Assembly (NCBI RefSeq): GCF_026162645.1
Contig: NZ_JAOTBE010000003.1
Location: forward strand, 81,866 to 145,865
Length of the DNA: 64,000 nucleotides
Direction of reading: 5' to 3'
DNA from: Paracoccus rhizosphaerae
GTDB lineage: Bacteria; Pseudomonadota; Alphaproteobacteria; Rhodobacterales; Rhodobacteraceae
In this document: positions 54,473 to 63,581 of the stretch, in pieces
How the letters are laid out: each line of letters starts with the position of its first letter
Position numbering within the stretch: the stretch's first letter is position 1
The notes under the pieces: model-generated
Told to the model about the DNA's origin: nothing
The model's database searches: none
The model's input: only the letters and a program-made list of their open reading frames with translations
Program-made: the position numbers and the translations under genes

Positions 54473-55605
54473 TGGAAGGCATGGCGGGACAGAAATCGTC
54501 GCTGGCTTGGGCGGTCAATCTGGCGGCCTTTTTGCTGGTGCTGCTGTGGACGATCCCGACGCTGGGGCTGTTCGTGTCGTCGTTCCGCGACCGTGACCAG
54601 ATCTCGACCTCGGGGTGGTGGCAGTCGTTTTCCGGCTCCGAACAGACCGGCTTTGTCCGGTCGGGAACGGCCGACGACCAGGTCCAGCAGGACGGCGTCT
54701 ACGTGATCGAGGGCAGCGTGGTCGAGGGCTCGCAAGAGCTGTCCGCCTGGGGCACCGGCGCACGCCAGCCGGCCGAGTTCCAGCCCGGCGACACGACCGA
54801 GATCGACGACGGCATCCAGCTGACCGTGACCGAGGAGGGCACCTATCGCATGACCTCGGCCGAGCCGTTCGAGTTGTCGCGGGGCGAGCGGATCTTCACG
54901 ACCACCATCTCGCCGCCCGAGTTTACGACCGAGAACTATGGCCGGGTACTGACGGCGGGCGGTCTGGGCCGGGCCTTCATGAACACGATGACGGTGACGA
55001 TCCCGGCGACCGTCATCCCCATCCTGATCGCGGCCTTCGCGGCCTATGCGCTGGCCTGGATGCAGTTTCCGGGCCGTGCCCTTCTGACTGCCGCGGTCGT
55101 CGGCCTGCTGGTCGTGCCGCTGCAGGTGGCGCTGATCCCGCTGCTGCGGCTGCACAATGACCTGGGCATCGGCAAGGGGTACATCGGCATCTGGCTGGCC
55201 CATACCGGCTTCGGCCTGCCGCTGGCCGTCTATCTTCTGCGCAACTACATGGTAGGCCTGCCGCGCGAGATCATCGAATCTGCCCGCGTGGACGGCGCGA
55301 CCGACTTCCAGATCTTCCGCCGCATCATCCTGCCGCTGTCCTTCCCGGCGCTGGCCAGCTTTGCGATCTTCCAGTTCCTGTGGGTCTGGAACGACCTGCT
55401 GGTGGCCACGGTCTTCCTGGGCAATACCCGCGAACAGCTTGTCATGACTGGCCTTCTTCGCGAACTGATGGGATCGCGTGGAGGTGAATGGGAGATCCTT
55501 GCAACTTCCGCCTTTATCTCGATAGCCGTTCCCCTGCTCGTGTTCTTCGCGATGCAGAAATACCTGGTCCGCGGATTGCTGGCCGGGTCGGTGAAAGGTG
55601 GATGA
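54472..55605 (+). CDS. aglG: Alpha-glucoside ABC permease AglG
   Basis: A 377-residue permease. A large periplasmic domain (about residues 38-165, with GSGTADDQVQ-like and PAEFQPGDTTEIDDG segments) lies between the first two membrane segments, as is typical of AglG. The EAA loop is PREIIESARVDGATDFQIFRRIILPL. Its end overlaps the aglA start. Confidence 0.92.
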   Translation: MEGMAGQKSSLAWAVNLAAFLLVLLWTIPTLGLFVSSFRDRDQISTSGWWQSFSGSEQTGFVRSGTADDQVQQDGVYVIEGSVVEGSQELSAWGTGARQPAEFQPGDTTEIDDGIQLTVTEEGTYRMTSAEPFELSRGERIFTTTISPPEFTTENYGRVLTAGGLGRAFMNTMTVTIPATVIPILIAAFAAYALAWMQFPGRALLTAAVVGLLVVPLQVALIPLLRLHNDLGIGKGYIGIWLAHTGFGLPLAVYLLRNYMVGLPREIIESARVDGATDFQIFRRIILPLSFPALASFAIFQFLWVWNDLLVATVFLGNTREQLVMTGLLRELMGSRGGEWEILATSAFISIAVPLLVFFAMQKYLVRGLLAGSVKGG

Positions 55606-57142
55606 ATTGACGGCAACGACGACGGATTGGTGGAGGGGCGGGATCATTTACCAGATCTATCCGCGCAGTTTCCAGGACACGACGGGCAACGGGATCGGCG
55701 ATCTGGCCGGAATCGCGCAGAGGCTGCCCTATGTCGCGTCACTGGGCGTGGATGCGGTCTGGGTCTCGCCCTTCTTCACCTCTCCGATGCGGGACTTCGG
55801 CTATGACGTCAGCGACTATCGCGGCATCGACCCGCTGTTCGGGACGATGGACGATTTCGACTGGCTCGTGACCAGCGCCCATGATCTGGGGCTGAAGGTG
55901 ATGATCGACCTGGTGATGTCGCACACGTCTGACCAGCACCCCTGGTTCAAGGAAAGCCGCGCGTCCAGGGACAACCCCAAGGCCGACTGGTATGTCTGGG
56001 CCGATCCCAAACCCGACGGGACGCCGCCGAACAACTGGCTGTCGATCTTCGGCGGCAGTGCCTGGCACTGGGACGCGCGCCGCGAACAGTACTACCTGCA
56101 CAACTTCCTGACCCAGCAGCCGGACCTGAACTTCCACAACCCGGCGGTTCAGGACGCGCTGCTGGAGATGGCGCGCTTCTGGCTGGAAAAGGGCGTGGAC
56201 GGCTTCCGACTGGACACGATCAACTTCTATTTCCACGACGACCAGCTGCGCGACAACCCGCCGCTTGCGCCCGAGCTGCGCCGCGCCGACACCGCGCCCC
56301 GCGTGAATCCCTACAATCACCAGAGCCACCGGTTCTCGAAGTCTCAGCCCCAGAACATTGCGTTCCTCGAACGCTTCTATCAGGCGATCGCGCCCTATGG
56401 CGCCGCCGTCGTGGGCGAAATTGGCGACAGCGAACGCGCGCTGGAACTGCTGGAGGAATATACCGGCAGACCGGGGCGCGTGCAGATGTCCTATGTCTTC
56501 GACTTCCTGTCGGGCGACGACCTTCGGGCCGCACGCATCGCCGAGGTGTTCGACCAGCTGCACCGGACGGCGCCGAACGCCTGCCCGTGCTGGGCCATGT
56601 CGAACCATGACGTCGTGCGCCACATCACCCGCTGGAACCTCACCGACCAGGCCGCCAAGGCCTATGCCACGGTGCTGATGTGCCTGCGCGGCGCCGTCTG
56701 TCTTTACCAGGGCGAAGAGCTGGGCCTGCCCGAGGCGGAGCTGCGCTTCGACGACCTGCGCGATCCTTACGGCATCGAGTTCTGGCCCGAGTTCAAGGGC
56801 CGCGACGGCTGCCGGACGCCGATGGTCTGGGACATGGGGGTGAACGGCGGCTTCTCGACCAGCCAGCCCTGGCTGCCGGTGCCGCATGTCCACCTGCAGC
56901 GCACGGTCGTCGCGCAAGAGGCCGACGCCCAGTCCATGCTGCACCACTATCGGTGGGCCATCGGCCTGCGGCGCAAGCACAGCGCGCTGCGCGAGGGCGA
57001 CATGACCGACATCACGGCAGAGGGGCCGGTGCTGTCCTTCAGGCGCACCGACGACCGCCAGAGCCTGCTGATCCGGGCCAACCTGTCGGACGACGACGCG
57101 GGCGGGCTGGCGCCATGGCAGGTGCAGATCATCGAAGGGTAG
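55598..57142 (+). CDS. aglA: Alpha-glucosidase AglA (GH13)
   Basis: A 514-residue cytoplasmic GH13 glucosidase. Motifs in order: DLVMSHTSDQHPWF (I), GVDGFRLDTINFYF with the nucleophile Asp (II), AAVVGEIGDSE with the acid Glu (III), and WAMSNHDVVRH (IV). It hydrolyses imported alpha-glucosides. Start: GTG at 55598 overlapping aglG, or TTG at 55607 with AAAGGTGG just upstream; both possible. Confidence 0.92.
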   Translation: MDELTATTTDWWRGGIIYQIYPRSFQDTTGNGIGDLAGIAQRLPYVASLGVDAVWVSPFFTSPMRDFGYDVSDYRGIDPLFGTMDDFDWLVTSAHDLGLKVMIDLVMSHTSDQHPWFKESRASRDNPKADWYVWADPKPDGTPPNNWLSIFGGSAWHWDARREQYYLHNFLTQQPDLNFHNPAVQDALLEMARFWLEKGVDGFRLDTINFYFHDDQLRDNPPLAPELRRADTAPRVNPYNHQSHRFSKSQPQNIAFLERFYQAIAPYGAAVVGEIGDSERALELLEEYTGRPGRVQMSYVFDFLSGDDLRAARIAEVFDQLHRTAPNACPCWAMSNHDVVRHITRWNLTDQAAKAYATVLMCLRGAVCLYQGEELGLPEAELRFDDLRDPYGIEFWPEFKGRDGCRTPMVWDMGVNGGFSTSQPWLPVPHVHLQRTVVAQEADAQSMLHHYRWAIGLRRKHSALREGDMTDITAEGPVLSFRRTDDRQSLLIRANLSDDDAGGLAPWQVQIIEG

Positions 57143-57157
57143 GGGAGGAAACCGCGA

Positions 57158-58375
57158 ATGGCCGATCTGAGACTGACGGATGTCGCCAAGTCCTATGGCG
57201 ACGTGAACGTGTTGCGAAACATCAACCTGACCATCCGGTCCGGCGAATTCATCGTCTTTGTCGGCCCTTCCGGCTGCGGGAAATCCACCTTGCTGCGCAT
57301 GATCGCGGGGCTGGAGCAGATCACCGGCGGCACACTGGAGATCGACGGGCAGGTGATGAACGACATCCCGCCCAGCCAGCGCGGCATCGCGATGGTGTTC
57401 CAGTCCTACGCGCTCTATCCCCACATGACGGTGCGCGACAACATGGCCTTCGCCCTGAAGATCGCCGGGCAGTCCAAGGACCAGATCCGCGAGGCGACAG
57501 ACCGAGCGGGCCGGATGCTGCAGCTGACGCCCTACCTGGACCGCCTGCCCAAGGCGCTGTCGGGCGGCCAGCGTCAGCGGGTGGCCATCGGGCGCGCCAT
57601 CGTGCGCGACCCGAAGGTGTATCTCTTCGACGAACCGCTGTCGAACCTGGACGCGGCGTTGCGGGTGGCGACCCGGATCGAGATCGCGCAGCTGAAGGCC
57701 TCGATGCCCGACCGCACGATGATCTATGTCACCCACGACCAGACCGAGGCGATGACTCTGGCCGACCGGATCGTCGTGCTGGCCGGCGGCGGCATCGCCC
57801 AGGTGGGCGCGCCGCTGGAGCTGTACCAGCGCCCGGTGAACGAATTCGTCGCGCAGTTCATCGGCAGCCCTGCCATGAACCTGCTGCCGGGTCGTGTGTC
57901 CGCCACGGGAGAGATGACCACCGTGGCGCTGGACGGCGGCCTCGAGGCGCGGGTGGCGGTTCCCACGCGTCCGGGGGACGAGGGGATGCAGGTCAACCTG
58001 GGCGTTCGCCCCGAAGACATGCGCGAGACCGATGACGCGGCGGTCTTCGAAGGCTCGGTCGATCTGACCGAGGCCTTGGGAGAGGTGACGCTGCTCTATT
58101 TCGGGACTAACGCCGAGACGGTGCCGATCATCGCCAAGCTGCCGGGCATCCATCCGGGCCTGAACGGCCGTCGCGTCAGGCTGACCGCCGATCCCGAGGC
58201 GATGCACCTTTTCCACGACGGTCAGTCGCTGCTTTACCGCGACGGCACGCCGCCGCCATTCGAGGTTCGCGCCGCGGCACCCTCAGGCAGCCTCGGCAGC
58301 ACGCCTGCCGGTCCGCATGACGACCAGGGCCGGATTGAGGACGGGCTGATCAAGCCCGAGGGACCGGTGCGCTGA
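57158..58375 (+). CDS. aglK: Alpha-glucoside ABC transporter ATPase AglK
   Basis: A 405-residue MalK-type ATPase. Walker A is GPSGCGKSTLLR, signature LSGGQRQRVAIGRAI, Walker B VYLFDEPLSNLDA and H-loop YVTHDQTEA. The C-terminal regulatory OB domain runs from about 240. It energises AglEFG. A short inverted repeat follows. Confidence 0.93.
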   Translation: MADLRLTDVAKSYGDVNVLRNINLTIRSGEFIVFVGPSGCGKSTLLRMIAGLEQITGGTLEIDGQVMNDIPPSQRGIAMVFQSYALYPHMTVRDNMAFALKIAGQSKDQIREATDRAGRMLQLTPYLDRLPKALSGGQRQRVAIGRAIVRDPKVYLFDEPLSNLDAALRVATRIEIAQLKASMPDRTMIYVTHDQTEAMTLADRIVVLAGGGIAQVGAPLELYQRPVNEFVAQFIGSPAMNLLPGRVSATGEMTTVALDGGLEARVAVPTRPGDEGMQVNLGVRPEDMRETDDAAVFEGSVDLTEALGEVTLLYFGTNAETVPIIAKLPGIHPGLNGRRVRLTADPEAMHLFHDGQSLLYRDGTPPPFEVRAAAPSGSLGSTPAGPHDDQGRIEDGLIKPEGPVR

Positions 58376-58384
58376 CAGCCGGAC

Positions 58385-58404
58385 GCTGCGACGAAATTCG
58401 CAGC
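58385..58404. other. Inverted repeat after aglK
   Basis: GCTGCGA-CGAAAT-TCGCAGC, perfect 7-base arms, 10 bases beyond the aglK stop and 54 before the next gene. It could end the agl operon (it is followed by TTGTCC, a weak U-run) or be an operator for the downstream regulator gene. Confidence 0.4.
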
Positions 58405-58457
58405 TTGTCCGCCGCCGATATCTGCTATGGTCGGGCCAGCCCTGGGGAGGGGGAACC

Positions 58458-59414
58458 ATGACGCAACGCAGCCACGCCGACCTGGTGGCGGAACAGTCGC
58501 GATCGCCGCGCGCGACCTCGGCCCTGGCGGCCTCCTGGCGCCGCTCGATGCTGAAGCACGGGCTCGACCCGGCGGACCGACGCAGGCCCGACAGGCTGAC
58601 CGCCGCCGAACTGGCCGAGCGGCATCAGGCGATGGCGGCCTTTCTGCATGTCGCGGGGCCGCAGATCGACCAGCTTTACAATCTGGTCGGGCTGTCCGGC
58701 TGCAACGTGCTGCTGACGGACGCACAGGGCGTGGTGCTGGACCAGCGGGTGTCTGACGGCGACGCGGCGCAGTTCCGCGACTGGGGCCTGTGGCGCGGGG
58801 CCGACTGGTCCGAGGCTGCGCAGGGCACGAACGGCATCGGCACCTGCCTGGTGGAGGGGCGGCAGGTCACCATCCACCGCGACGAACATTTCCACACCCG
58901 CAATACCGCCATGTCCTGCATGGACGCGCCGATCTGGGGGCCTGACGGTCGGCTCTTGGCGGCGCTGGACGTCAGCAGCGCACGCGCCGACCAGACCGAA
59001 CGCTATAACCGCCTGATCGGGGCGCAGGTGGCGCAGACCGCCCGCGCCATCGAGGCGCTGTTCTTCCGGTCCAGCTTTCCGCAGGCGCGGATCGTGGTCG
59101 CGTCCGACGATCATGCCGACCAGGCGGTGCTGCTGGCGGTGGACAAGGACGACCTGGCCATCGGCGCCACCCGCGCCGCCCGCCGTGTCCTGGGGCTGGA
59201 GCGTGAAGGCAGCCTGCGCCCGCGTCCGGCAGCGGACCTGCTGGGCCGCCAAGGCGATCTGCAGGGCTTTGATCGCGGCGAACGCGCCGCCGTCGTCAGG
59301 GCGCTGGCGCGCGCCGACGGCAACGTCTCGGCGGCCGCGCGTGCATTGGGGATCGGGCGCGCGACCATGTATCGGCGCATGGCGCGGCTGGGGATCAGCG
59401 AAAACCACGGCTGA
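58458..59414 (+). CDS. GAF-Fis regulator lacking the AAA+ domain (AcoR-like)
   Basis: A 318-residue DNA-binding protein: N-terminal sensor like AcoR (LAASWRRSMLKHGLDPADRRR then a GAF domain with NVLLTDAQGVVLDQR and EAAQGTNGIGTCLVEGRQVTIHRDEHF) and a C-terminal Fis helix-turn-helix (ADGNVSAAARALGIGRATMYRRM). The sigma54-activating AAA+ module of full AcoR is absent. It probably controls the adjacent aldehyde dehydrogenase in response to acetaldehyde or acetoin-type signals. Strong GGGGAGGGG site before the ATG. Confidence 0.85.
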   Translation: MTQRSHADLVAEQSRSPRATSALAASWRRSMLKHGLDPADRRRPDRLTAAELAERHQAMAAFLHVAGPQIDQLYNLVGLSGCNVLLTDAQGVVLDQRVSDGDAAQFRDWGLWRGADWSEAAQGTNGIGTCLVEGRQVTIHRDEHFHTRNTAMSCMDAPIWGPDGRLLAALDVSSARADQTERYNRLIGAQVAQTARAIEALFFRSSFPQARIVVASDDHADQAVLLAVDKDDLAIGATRAARRVLGLEREGSLRPRPAADLLGRQGDLQGFDRGERAAVVRALARADGNVSAAARALGIGRATMYRRMARLGISENHG

Positions 59415-59415
59415 C

Positions 59416-59433
59416 TGTCTCACGCCTGAGACA
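59416..59433 (+). promoter_or_regulatory. Perfect inverted repeat operator TGTCTCA-N4-TGAGACA
   Basis: Arms at 59416-59422 and 59427-59433 around CGCC, in the 125-base gap before the aldehyde dehydrogenase. The TGTC...GACA form matches sites bound by AcoR-type regulators; the gene for such a regulator is immediately upstream. Likely its binding site. Confidence 0.6.
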
Positions 59434-59450
59434 GCTTCTGCGGCGCGGCG

Positions 59451-59465
59451 TGGAAAGCCCGTTGC
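59451..59465 (+). promoter_or_regulatory. Possible sigma54 promoter
   Basis: TGGAAAGCCCGTTGC: GG at 59452-59453 and GC at 59464-59465 separated by ten bases, as in -24/-12 promoters, although the usual CAC after TGG is missing. The nearby regulator lacks the AAA+ domain needed to activate sigma54, which weakens the call. Confidence 0.25.
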
Positions 59466-59539
59466 CTCGAATCAGGTGCTGACCGACACCTGTGGCAACC
59501 CGGACAGGGGAGCGTCCGGGACATCGAGAGGAGGACCAG

Positions 59540-61066
59540 ATGCCGAACGACCAGACGCATGAATTTAAGGGCGTGGGCGTGATGCCCTTTGCCGCCCGCT
59601 ATGACAACTTCATCGGCGGCCAGTGGGTTGCACCCAAGTCCGGACGCTACTTCACCAACACCACCCCCATCACCGGCGGCGAGATCGGCGAGATCGCCCG
59701 CTCGAACGCCGACGACATCGAGGCGGCGCTGGATGCGGCCCATGCCGCCAAGGAAGCCTGGGGCCGGACCTCCGTCACAGAACGCTCGAACATCCTGAAC
59801 AAGATCGCCGACCGGATGGAGCAGAATCTGCAACTGCTGGCGACGGCGGAGACCTGGGATAACGGAAAGCCGATTCGCGAGACGATGGCCGCCGATCTAC
59901 CGCTGTCGGTTGACCATTTCCGCTATTTTGCCGGTGCGCTGCGCGCGCAGGAAGGCGGCATCAGCGAGATTGACCACGACACGGTCGCATATCACTTCCA
60001 CGAGCCTCTGGGTGTAGTGGGCCAGATCATCCCGTGGAACTTCCCGCTGACGATGGCCTGCTGGAAGCTGGCTCCCGCGCTGGCCGCAGGGAACTGCGTG
60101 GTGCTGAAGCCAGCCGAGCAGACGCCTGCGAGCATCATGGTGTTCATGGAGCTGATCGCCGACCTGCTGCCGCCAGGCGTGCTGAACGTCGTCAATGGCT
60201 TTGGCCTGGAGGCGGGCAAGCCGCTGGCGTCGAACCCACGCATCTCCAAGATTGCCTTCACCGGGGAAACCACCACCGGCCGGCTGATCATGCAGTATGC
60301 GTCGGAAAACCTGATTCCCGTCACACTGGAACTGGGCGGCAAGTCGCCTAACATCTTCCACGAAGATGTATGCCGCGAAGACGACGATTTCTTCGACAAG
60401 GCGATCGAGGGCTTCGTCATGTTCGCGCTGAACCAGGGCGAGGTCTGCACCTGCCCCTCGCGCGCCCTGATCCACGAGAAGATCTATGACCGCTTCATGG
60501 AGCGCGCGCTGAAGCGCGTCGAGGCGATCGTGCAGGGCGACCCGCGCGACAGCGCCACGATGATCGGCGCGCAGGCGTCCAGCGAGCAGAAGGAGAAGAT
60601 CCTCTCCTACTTCGACATCGGCCGCAAGGAAGGCGCCGAGGTGCTGACCGGCGGCGAGGCCGCCGATCACGGGGGCGAGCTGTCGGGCGGCTACTACATC
60701 AAGCCGACCGTCCTGAAGGGCAACAACAAGATGCGGGTCTTCCAGGAGGAGATCTTCGGCCCGGTCGTGTCCGTGACCACCTTCAAGGATCATGACGAGG
60801 CGTTGTCGATCGCCAACGACACGCTCTATGGCCTCGGCGCGGGCGTATGGTCGCGCGATGCGAACACCTGCTACCGCTTTGGCCGCGCGATCCAGGCGGG
60901 CCGCGTGTGGACCAACTGCTATCACGCCTATCCGGCCCACGCGGCCTTCGGCGGCTATAAGCAGTCGGGCATCGGGCGGGAAAACCACCGCATGATGCTG
61001 GACCACTATCAGCAGACCAAGAACATGCTGGTCAGCTACAGCCCGAAGAAGCTGGGCTTCTTCTGA
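59540..61066 (+). CDS. NAD-dependent aldehyde dehydrogenase (acetaldehyde type)
   Basis: A 508-residue aldehyde dehydrogenase. Visible: [36 protein letters not shown] (nucleotide side), LELGGKSPN with the general-base Glu, and the catalytic C303 in [11 protein letters not shown]. This matches AldA/ExaC-like enzymes that oxidise acetaldehyde to acetate beside quinoprotein alcohol dehydrogenases. The ATG at 59540 follows GAGGAGG; the longer frame to 59492 is not needed. An IR operator lies upstream. Confidence 0.92.
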   Translation: MPNDQTHEFKGVGVMPFAARYDNFIGGQWVAPKSGRYFTNTTPITGGEIGEIARSNADDIEAALDAAHAAKEAWGRTSVTERSNILNKIADRMEQNLQLLATAETWDNGKPIRETMAADLPLSVDHFRYFAGALRAQEGGISEIDHDTVAYHFHEPLGVVGQIIPWNFPLTMACWKLAPALAAGNCVVLKPAEQTPASIMVFMELIADLLPPGVLNVVNGFGLEAGKPLASNPRISKIAFTGETTTGRLIMQYASENLIPVTLELGGKSPNIFHEDVCREDDDFFDKAIEGFVMFALNQGEVCTCPSRALIHEKIYDRFMERALKRVEAIVQGDPRDSATMIGAQASSEQKEKILSYFDIGRKEGAEVLTGGEAADHGGELSGGYYIKPTVLKGNNKMRVFQEEIFGPVVSVTTFKDHDEALSIANDTLYGLGAGVWSRDANTCYRFGRAIQAGRVWTNCYHAYPAHAAFGGYKQSGIGRENHRMMLDHYQQTKNMLVSYSPKKLGFF

Positions 61067-61075
61067 GCCATCGGC

Positions 61076-61100
61076 GGTCCCCCGCAACCTGCGGGGGGCC
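61076..61100 (+). terminator. Strong hairpin after the aldehyde dehydrogenase
   Basis: An 11-bp stem (GGTCCCCCGCA with TGCGGGGGGCC, one G-U) with ACC loop, 10 bases after the stop. No U-run follows, so it is a weak terminator or stabiliser. Confidence 0.5.
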
Positions 61101-61141
61101 AGCGGCGTTGAGGCGGATCGACCTATGGCCGGAATCGCCCC

Positions 61142-62194
61142 ATGCCCAAGGACAGCATCATCGACCCCGAAGACGCCGCCGAAAGCGCGGGCCTTGTCTA
61201 CGTCAACGACGACATGCCGGGAATCACGCGGGCCCGCGCCGGCAAGGGCTTTACCTATCGCGACGCCGAAGGCCGCACGATCCGCGACAAGGACGAACGC
61301 AAGCGGCTGGCCTCGTTGGCCATTCCGCCGGCCTATACCGACGTCTGGATCTGCCCGGATCCGAACGGGCATATCCAGGCCACCGGTCGCGACGACCGGG
61401 GCCGCAAGCAGTACCGCTATCATCCCGCCTTCCGCGAGGTCCGCGACGGTGCCAAGTACGAACGCATGTTCGATTTCGCCAAGGCGCTGCCCGGCCTGCG
61501 CGCAAGGGTGCGCAAGGACATGTCGTTGCGCGGTCTGCCTGCGGACAAGGTGCTGGCGACCATCGTCTATCTGCTGGAAAACACCATGATCCGGGTCGGC
61601 AACGCCGATTATGCGAAACAGAACAAGTCGCACGGCCTGACCACCCTGCGCGACCGCCATGTCACCTTCGACGGCAACGAGGTGCGCTTTCGCTTCAAGG
61701 GCAAGGGCGGCAAAGAATGGGACTTGGGTCTGCGCGACCGGCGCGTGGCGCGCATCGTCAAGGCGGCGCAGGACATTCCCGGCCAGCACCTGTTCCAGTA
61801 CCTGGACGAGGACGGCGAGCGCCACCAGGTCACCTCGACCGACGTGAACGCCTATTTGCGCCGGATCAGCGGGCGGCGAATCACCGCCAAGGACTTCCGC
61901 ACCTGGACGGGCACCGTGCTGGCCGCACTGGCCCTGGCCGAATATGAACGCGCCGACAGCGACGCCGCCGCCAAGCGCAACGTTCGCGACGCGATCGAGG
62001 CCGTCGCTGCCCGCCTTGGCAACACGCCGACCATCTGCCGCAAATGTTACGTCCACCCGCAGGTGATCGAGGCCTATCTGGCCAGTGACCTGAAGCTGGA
62101 CCTGCAGGGCGAGATCAAGGAAAGCCTGGACGACGACCTGCACCCCGAGGAAAAGCAGGTCCTCAAGTTCCTGAGGAGGAGATTGAAGGCATGA
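61142..62194 (+). CDS. DNA topoisomerase IB (poxvirus-like)
   Basis: A 350-residue type IB topoisomerase. It starts MPKDSIIDPEDAAESAGLVYVNDDMPGI; the core catalytic motifs are LRDRHVTFDGNEVRFRFKGKGGKEW, DFRTWTGTVLAALAL, and CRKCYVHPQVIEAYL with the active-site Tyr. It relaxes supercoils by a covalent Tyr link to the 3' end. It sits between the aldehyde dehydrogenase and DUF779, two genes that are usually adjacent; its stop overlaps the DUF779 ATG. Confidence 0.9.
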   Translation: MPKDSIIDPEDAAESAGLVYVNDDMPGITRARAGKGFTYRDAEGRTIRDKDERKRLASLAIPPAYTDVWICPDPNGHIQATGRDDRGRKQYRYHPAFREVRDGAKYERMFDFAKALPGLRARVRKDMSLRGLPADKVLATIVYLLENTMIRVGNADYAKQNKSHGLTTLRDRHVTFDGNEVRFRFKGKGGKEWDLGLRDRRVARIVKAAQDIPGQHLFQYLDEDGERHQVTSTDVNAYLRRISGRRITAKDFRTWTGTVLAALALAEYERADSDAAAKRNVRDAIEAVAARLGNTPTICRKCYVHPQVIEAYLASDLKLDLQGEIKESLDDDLHPEEKQVLKFLRRRLKA

Positions 62195-62520
62195 GAACCG
62201 TGACCGCCACCCCCCAGGCGCTGGACCTTCTGGCCGAGATCGTGGCCGATCACGGCCCGGTCCTGTTCCATCAGTCTGGTGGCTGCTGCGACGGATCGTC
62301 ACCCATGTGCTATCCGCAGGGAGATTTCCGGGTGGGCGACCGCGACGTCAAGCTGGGAGAGATCGGTGGCGCCCCCTTCTACATCTCGGCCAGCCAGTAC
62401 GAAGCGTGGAAGCACACCGACCTGATCATCGACGTCGTCCCCGGACGCGGCGGCATGTTCAGCCTGGACAACGGCCGGGAACGGCGCTTCCTGACCCGGT
62501 CGGAGATCTGCAGCATCTGA
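62191..62520 (+). CDS. DUF779 protein, aldehyde dehydrogenase-associated
   Basis: A 109-residue protein with the family Cys cluster VLFHQSGGCCDGSSPMCYPQGDF and a C-terminal WKHTDLIIDVVPGRGGMFSLDNGRERRFL. DUF779 genes commonly lie next to acetaldehyde dehydrogenases; the function is unknown, and the Cys set suggests metal binding. The ATG overlaps the topoisomerase stop with GAGGAGGAG upstream. Confidence 0.85.
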   Translation: MRTVTATPQALDLLAEIVADHGPVLFHQSGGCCDGSSPMCYPQGDFRVGDRDVKLGEIGGAPFYISASQYEAWKHTDLIIDVVPGRGGMFSLDNGRERRFLTRSEICSI

Positions 62521-62584
62521 AGCGCCGTTGTGAGGTCGCTTGCAATCGGCTAGACATGCCGCGACCCATTAAGCGAGGTATGTC

Positions 62585-63502
62585 ATGACCCACAGCGTCT
62601 TCATCGACGGCGAGGCCGGAACCACCGGGCTTCAGATCCGCGAACGCCTGCTGGGACGTGACGACATCCGACTGGTGCAGGTCGATCCCGCCCGACGCAA
62701 GGAAGCGTCGGCCCGCGCCGAAGCCTTTGCCGAAGCCGACGTGGCGATCCTGTGCCTGCCCGACGACGCCGCGCGCGAGGCCGTCGCCTTGACGGCCGAC
62801 ATGGACGTGCGCCTGATCGACGCCTCGACCGCGCACCGGATCGACCCGAACTGGGTCTTCGGCTTTCCCGAACTGGCCGCCGAAATGCGCGAGATGATCG
62901 CCGCGGCCCGTCTGGTCAGCAACCCCGGCTGCTATTCGACCGGCGCAATCGCCATCGTCGCGCCCCTTGTCGCCGCCGGCCTCATCGACGAAGGCGAGGC
63001 CCTGTCGATCAACGCGGTCAGCGGCTATACGGGCGGCGGCAAGGCGCTGATCGGCGAATACGAGGGAGGCACAGCGCCCGCGCATTTCGTCTATGGTCTG
63101 AACCAGCGCCACAAGCACATCCCCGAAATCATGACCCATGGCGGCCTGCTGGTGCAGCCGGTCTTCGCGCCCTCGGTTGGCAATTTTGCACAGGGCATGG
63201 CCGTGCAGCTGCCGCTGCACATGGACGCCGACCGCAGCGCGGCGGCGCTGCACCAGGCGCTGTCCGACCATTACGCCGGGCAGCAGTTCGTCGAGGTGGC
63301 GACCGCCGAGGAGATCGGCGCGCGCATCGACCCGACCGCGCTGAACGGCTCGAACCAGTTGCGGATCAGCGTCCATGGCGAGGACGACACCGGCTGCGCA
63401 CTGGTCGTCGCGGTACTGGACAACCTGGGCAAGGGCGCCTCGGGCGCAGCTGTCCAGAACCTGAACATCATGCTCGGGCTGCCCGAAGATCTGGGCCTCT
63501 GA
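62585..63502 (+). CDS. argC: N-acetyl-gamma-glutamyl-phosphate reductase (short type)
   Basis: A 305-residue NADPH-dependent reductase of arginine synthesis. It begins SVFIDGEAGTTGLQIRERL and has the catalytic Cys in LVSNPGCYSTGAIAIV and YTGGGKALIGEYE further on. The short length fits the type 2 ArgC of alphaproteobacteria. It is preceded by 64 noncoding bases. Confidence 0.93.
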   Translation: MTHSVFIDGEAGTTGLQIRERLLGRDDIRLVQVDPARRKEASARAEAFAEADVAILCLPDDAAREAVALTADMDVRLIDASTAHRIDPNWVFGFPELAAEMREMIAAARLVSNPGCYSTGAIAIVAPLVAAGLIDEGEALSINAVSGYTGGGKALIGEYEGGTAPAHFVYGLNQRHKHIPEIMTHGGLLVQPVFAPSVGNFAQGMAVQLPLHMDADRSAAALHQALSDHYAGQQFVEVATAEEIGARIDPTALNGSNQLRISVHGEDDTGCALVVAVLDNLGKGASGAAVQNLNIMLGLPEDLGL

Positions 63503-63528
63503 TCCCCTTCTTCGAAGCAATATTTTCA

Positions 63529-63567
63529 CATGACGTCCGCGGCCAATCCATTGGCGCAGACGTCATG
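63529..63567. repeat. Large imperfect inverted repeat after argC
   Basis: Outer arms CATGACGTC (63529-63537) and GACGTCATG (63559-63567) enclose inner arms CCAAT (63543-63547) and ATTGG (63550-63554). A second hairpin GCTCGA-AGTA-TCGAGC (63567-63582) follows at once. Together they may end argC transcription, or mark a former insertion. Confidence 0.45.
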
Positions 63568-63581
63568 CTCGAAGTATCGAG

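Noticed and set aside
55739..58216. An 825-residue minus-strand frame across aglA and aglK
   Set aside because: Antisense shadow; both plus-strand genes have complete motif sets.
59897..62302. An 801-residue minus-strand frame across the aldehyde dehydrogenase and topoisomerase
   Set aside because: Antisense to two clear enzymes and low-complexity in composition.
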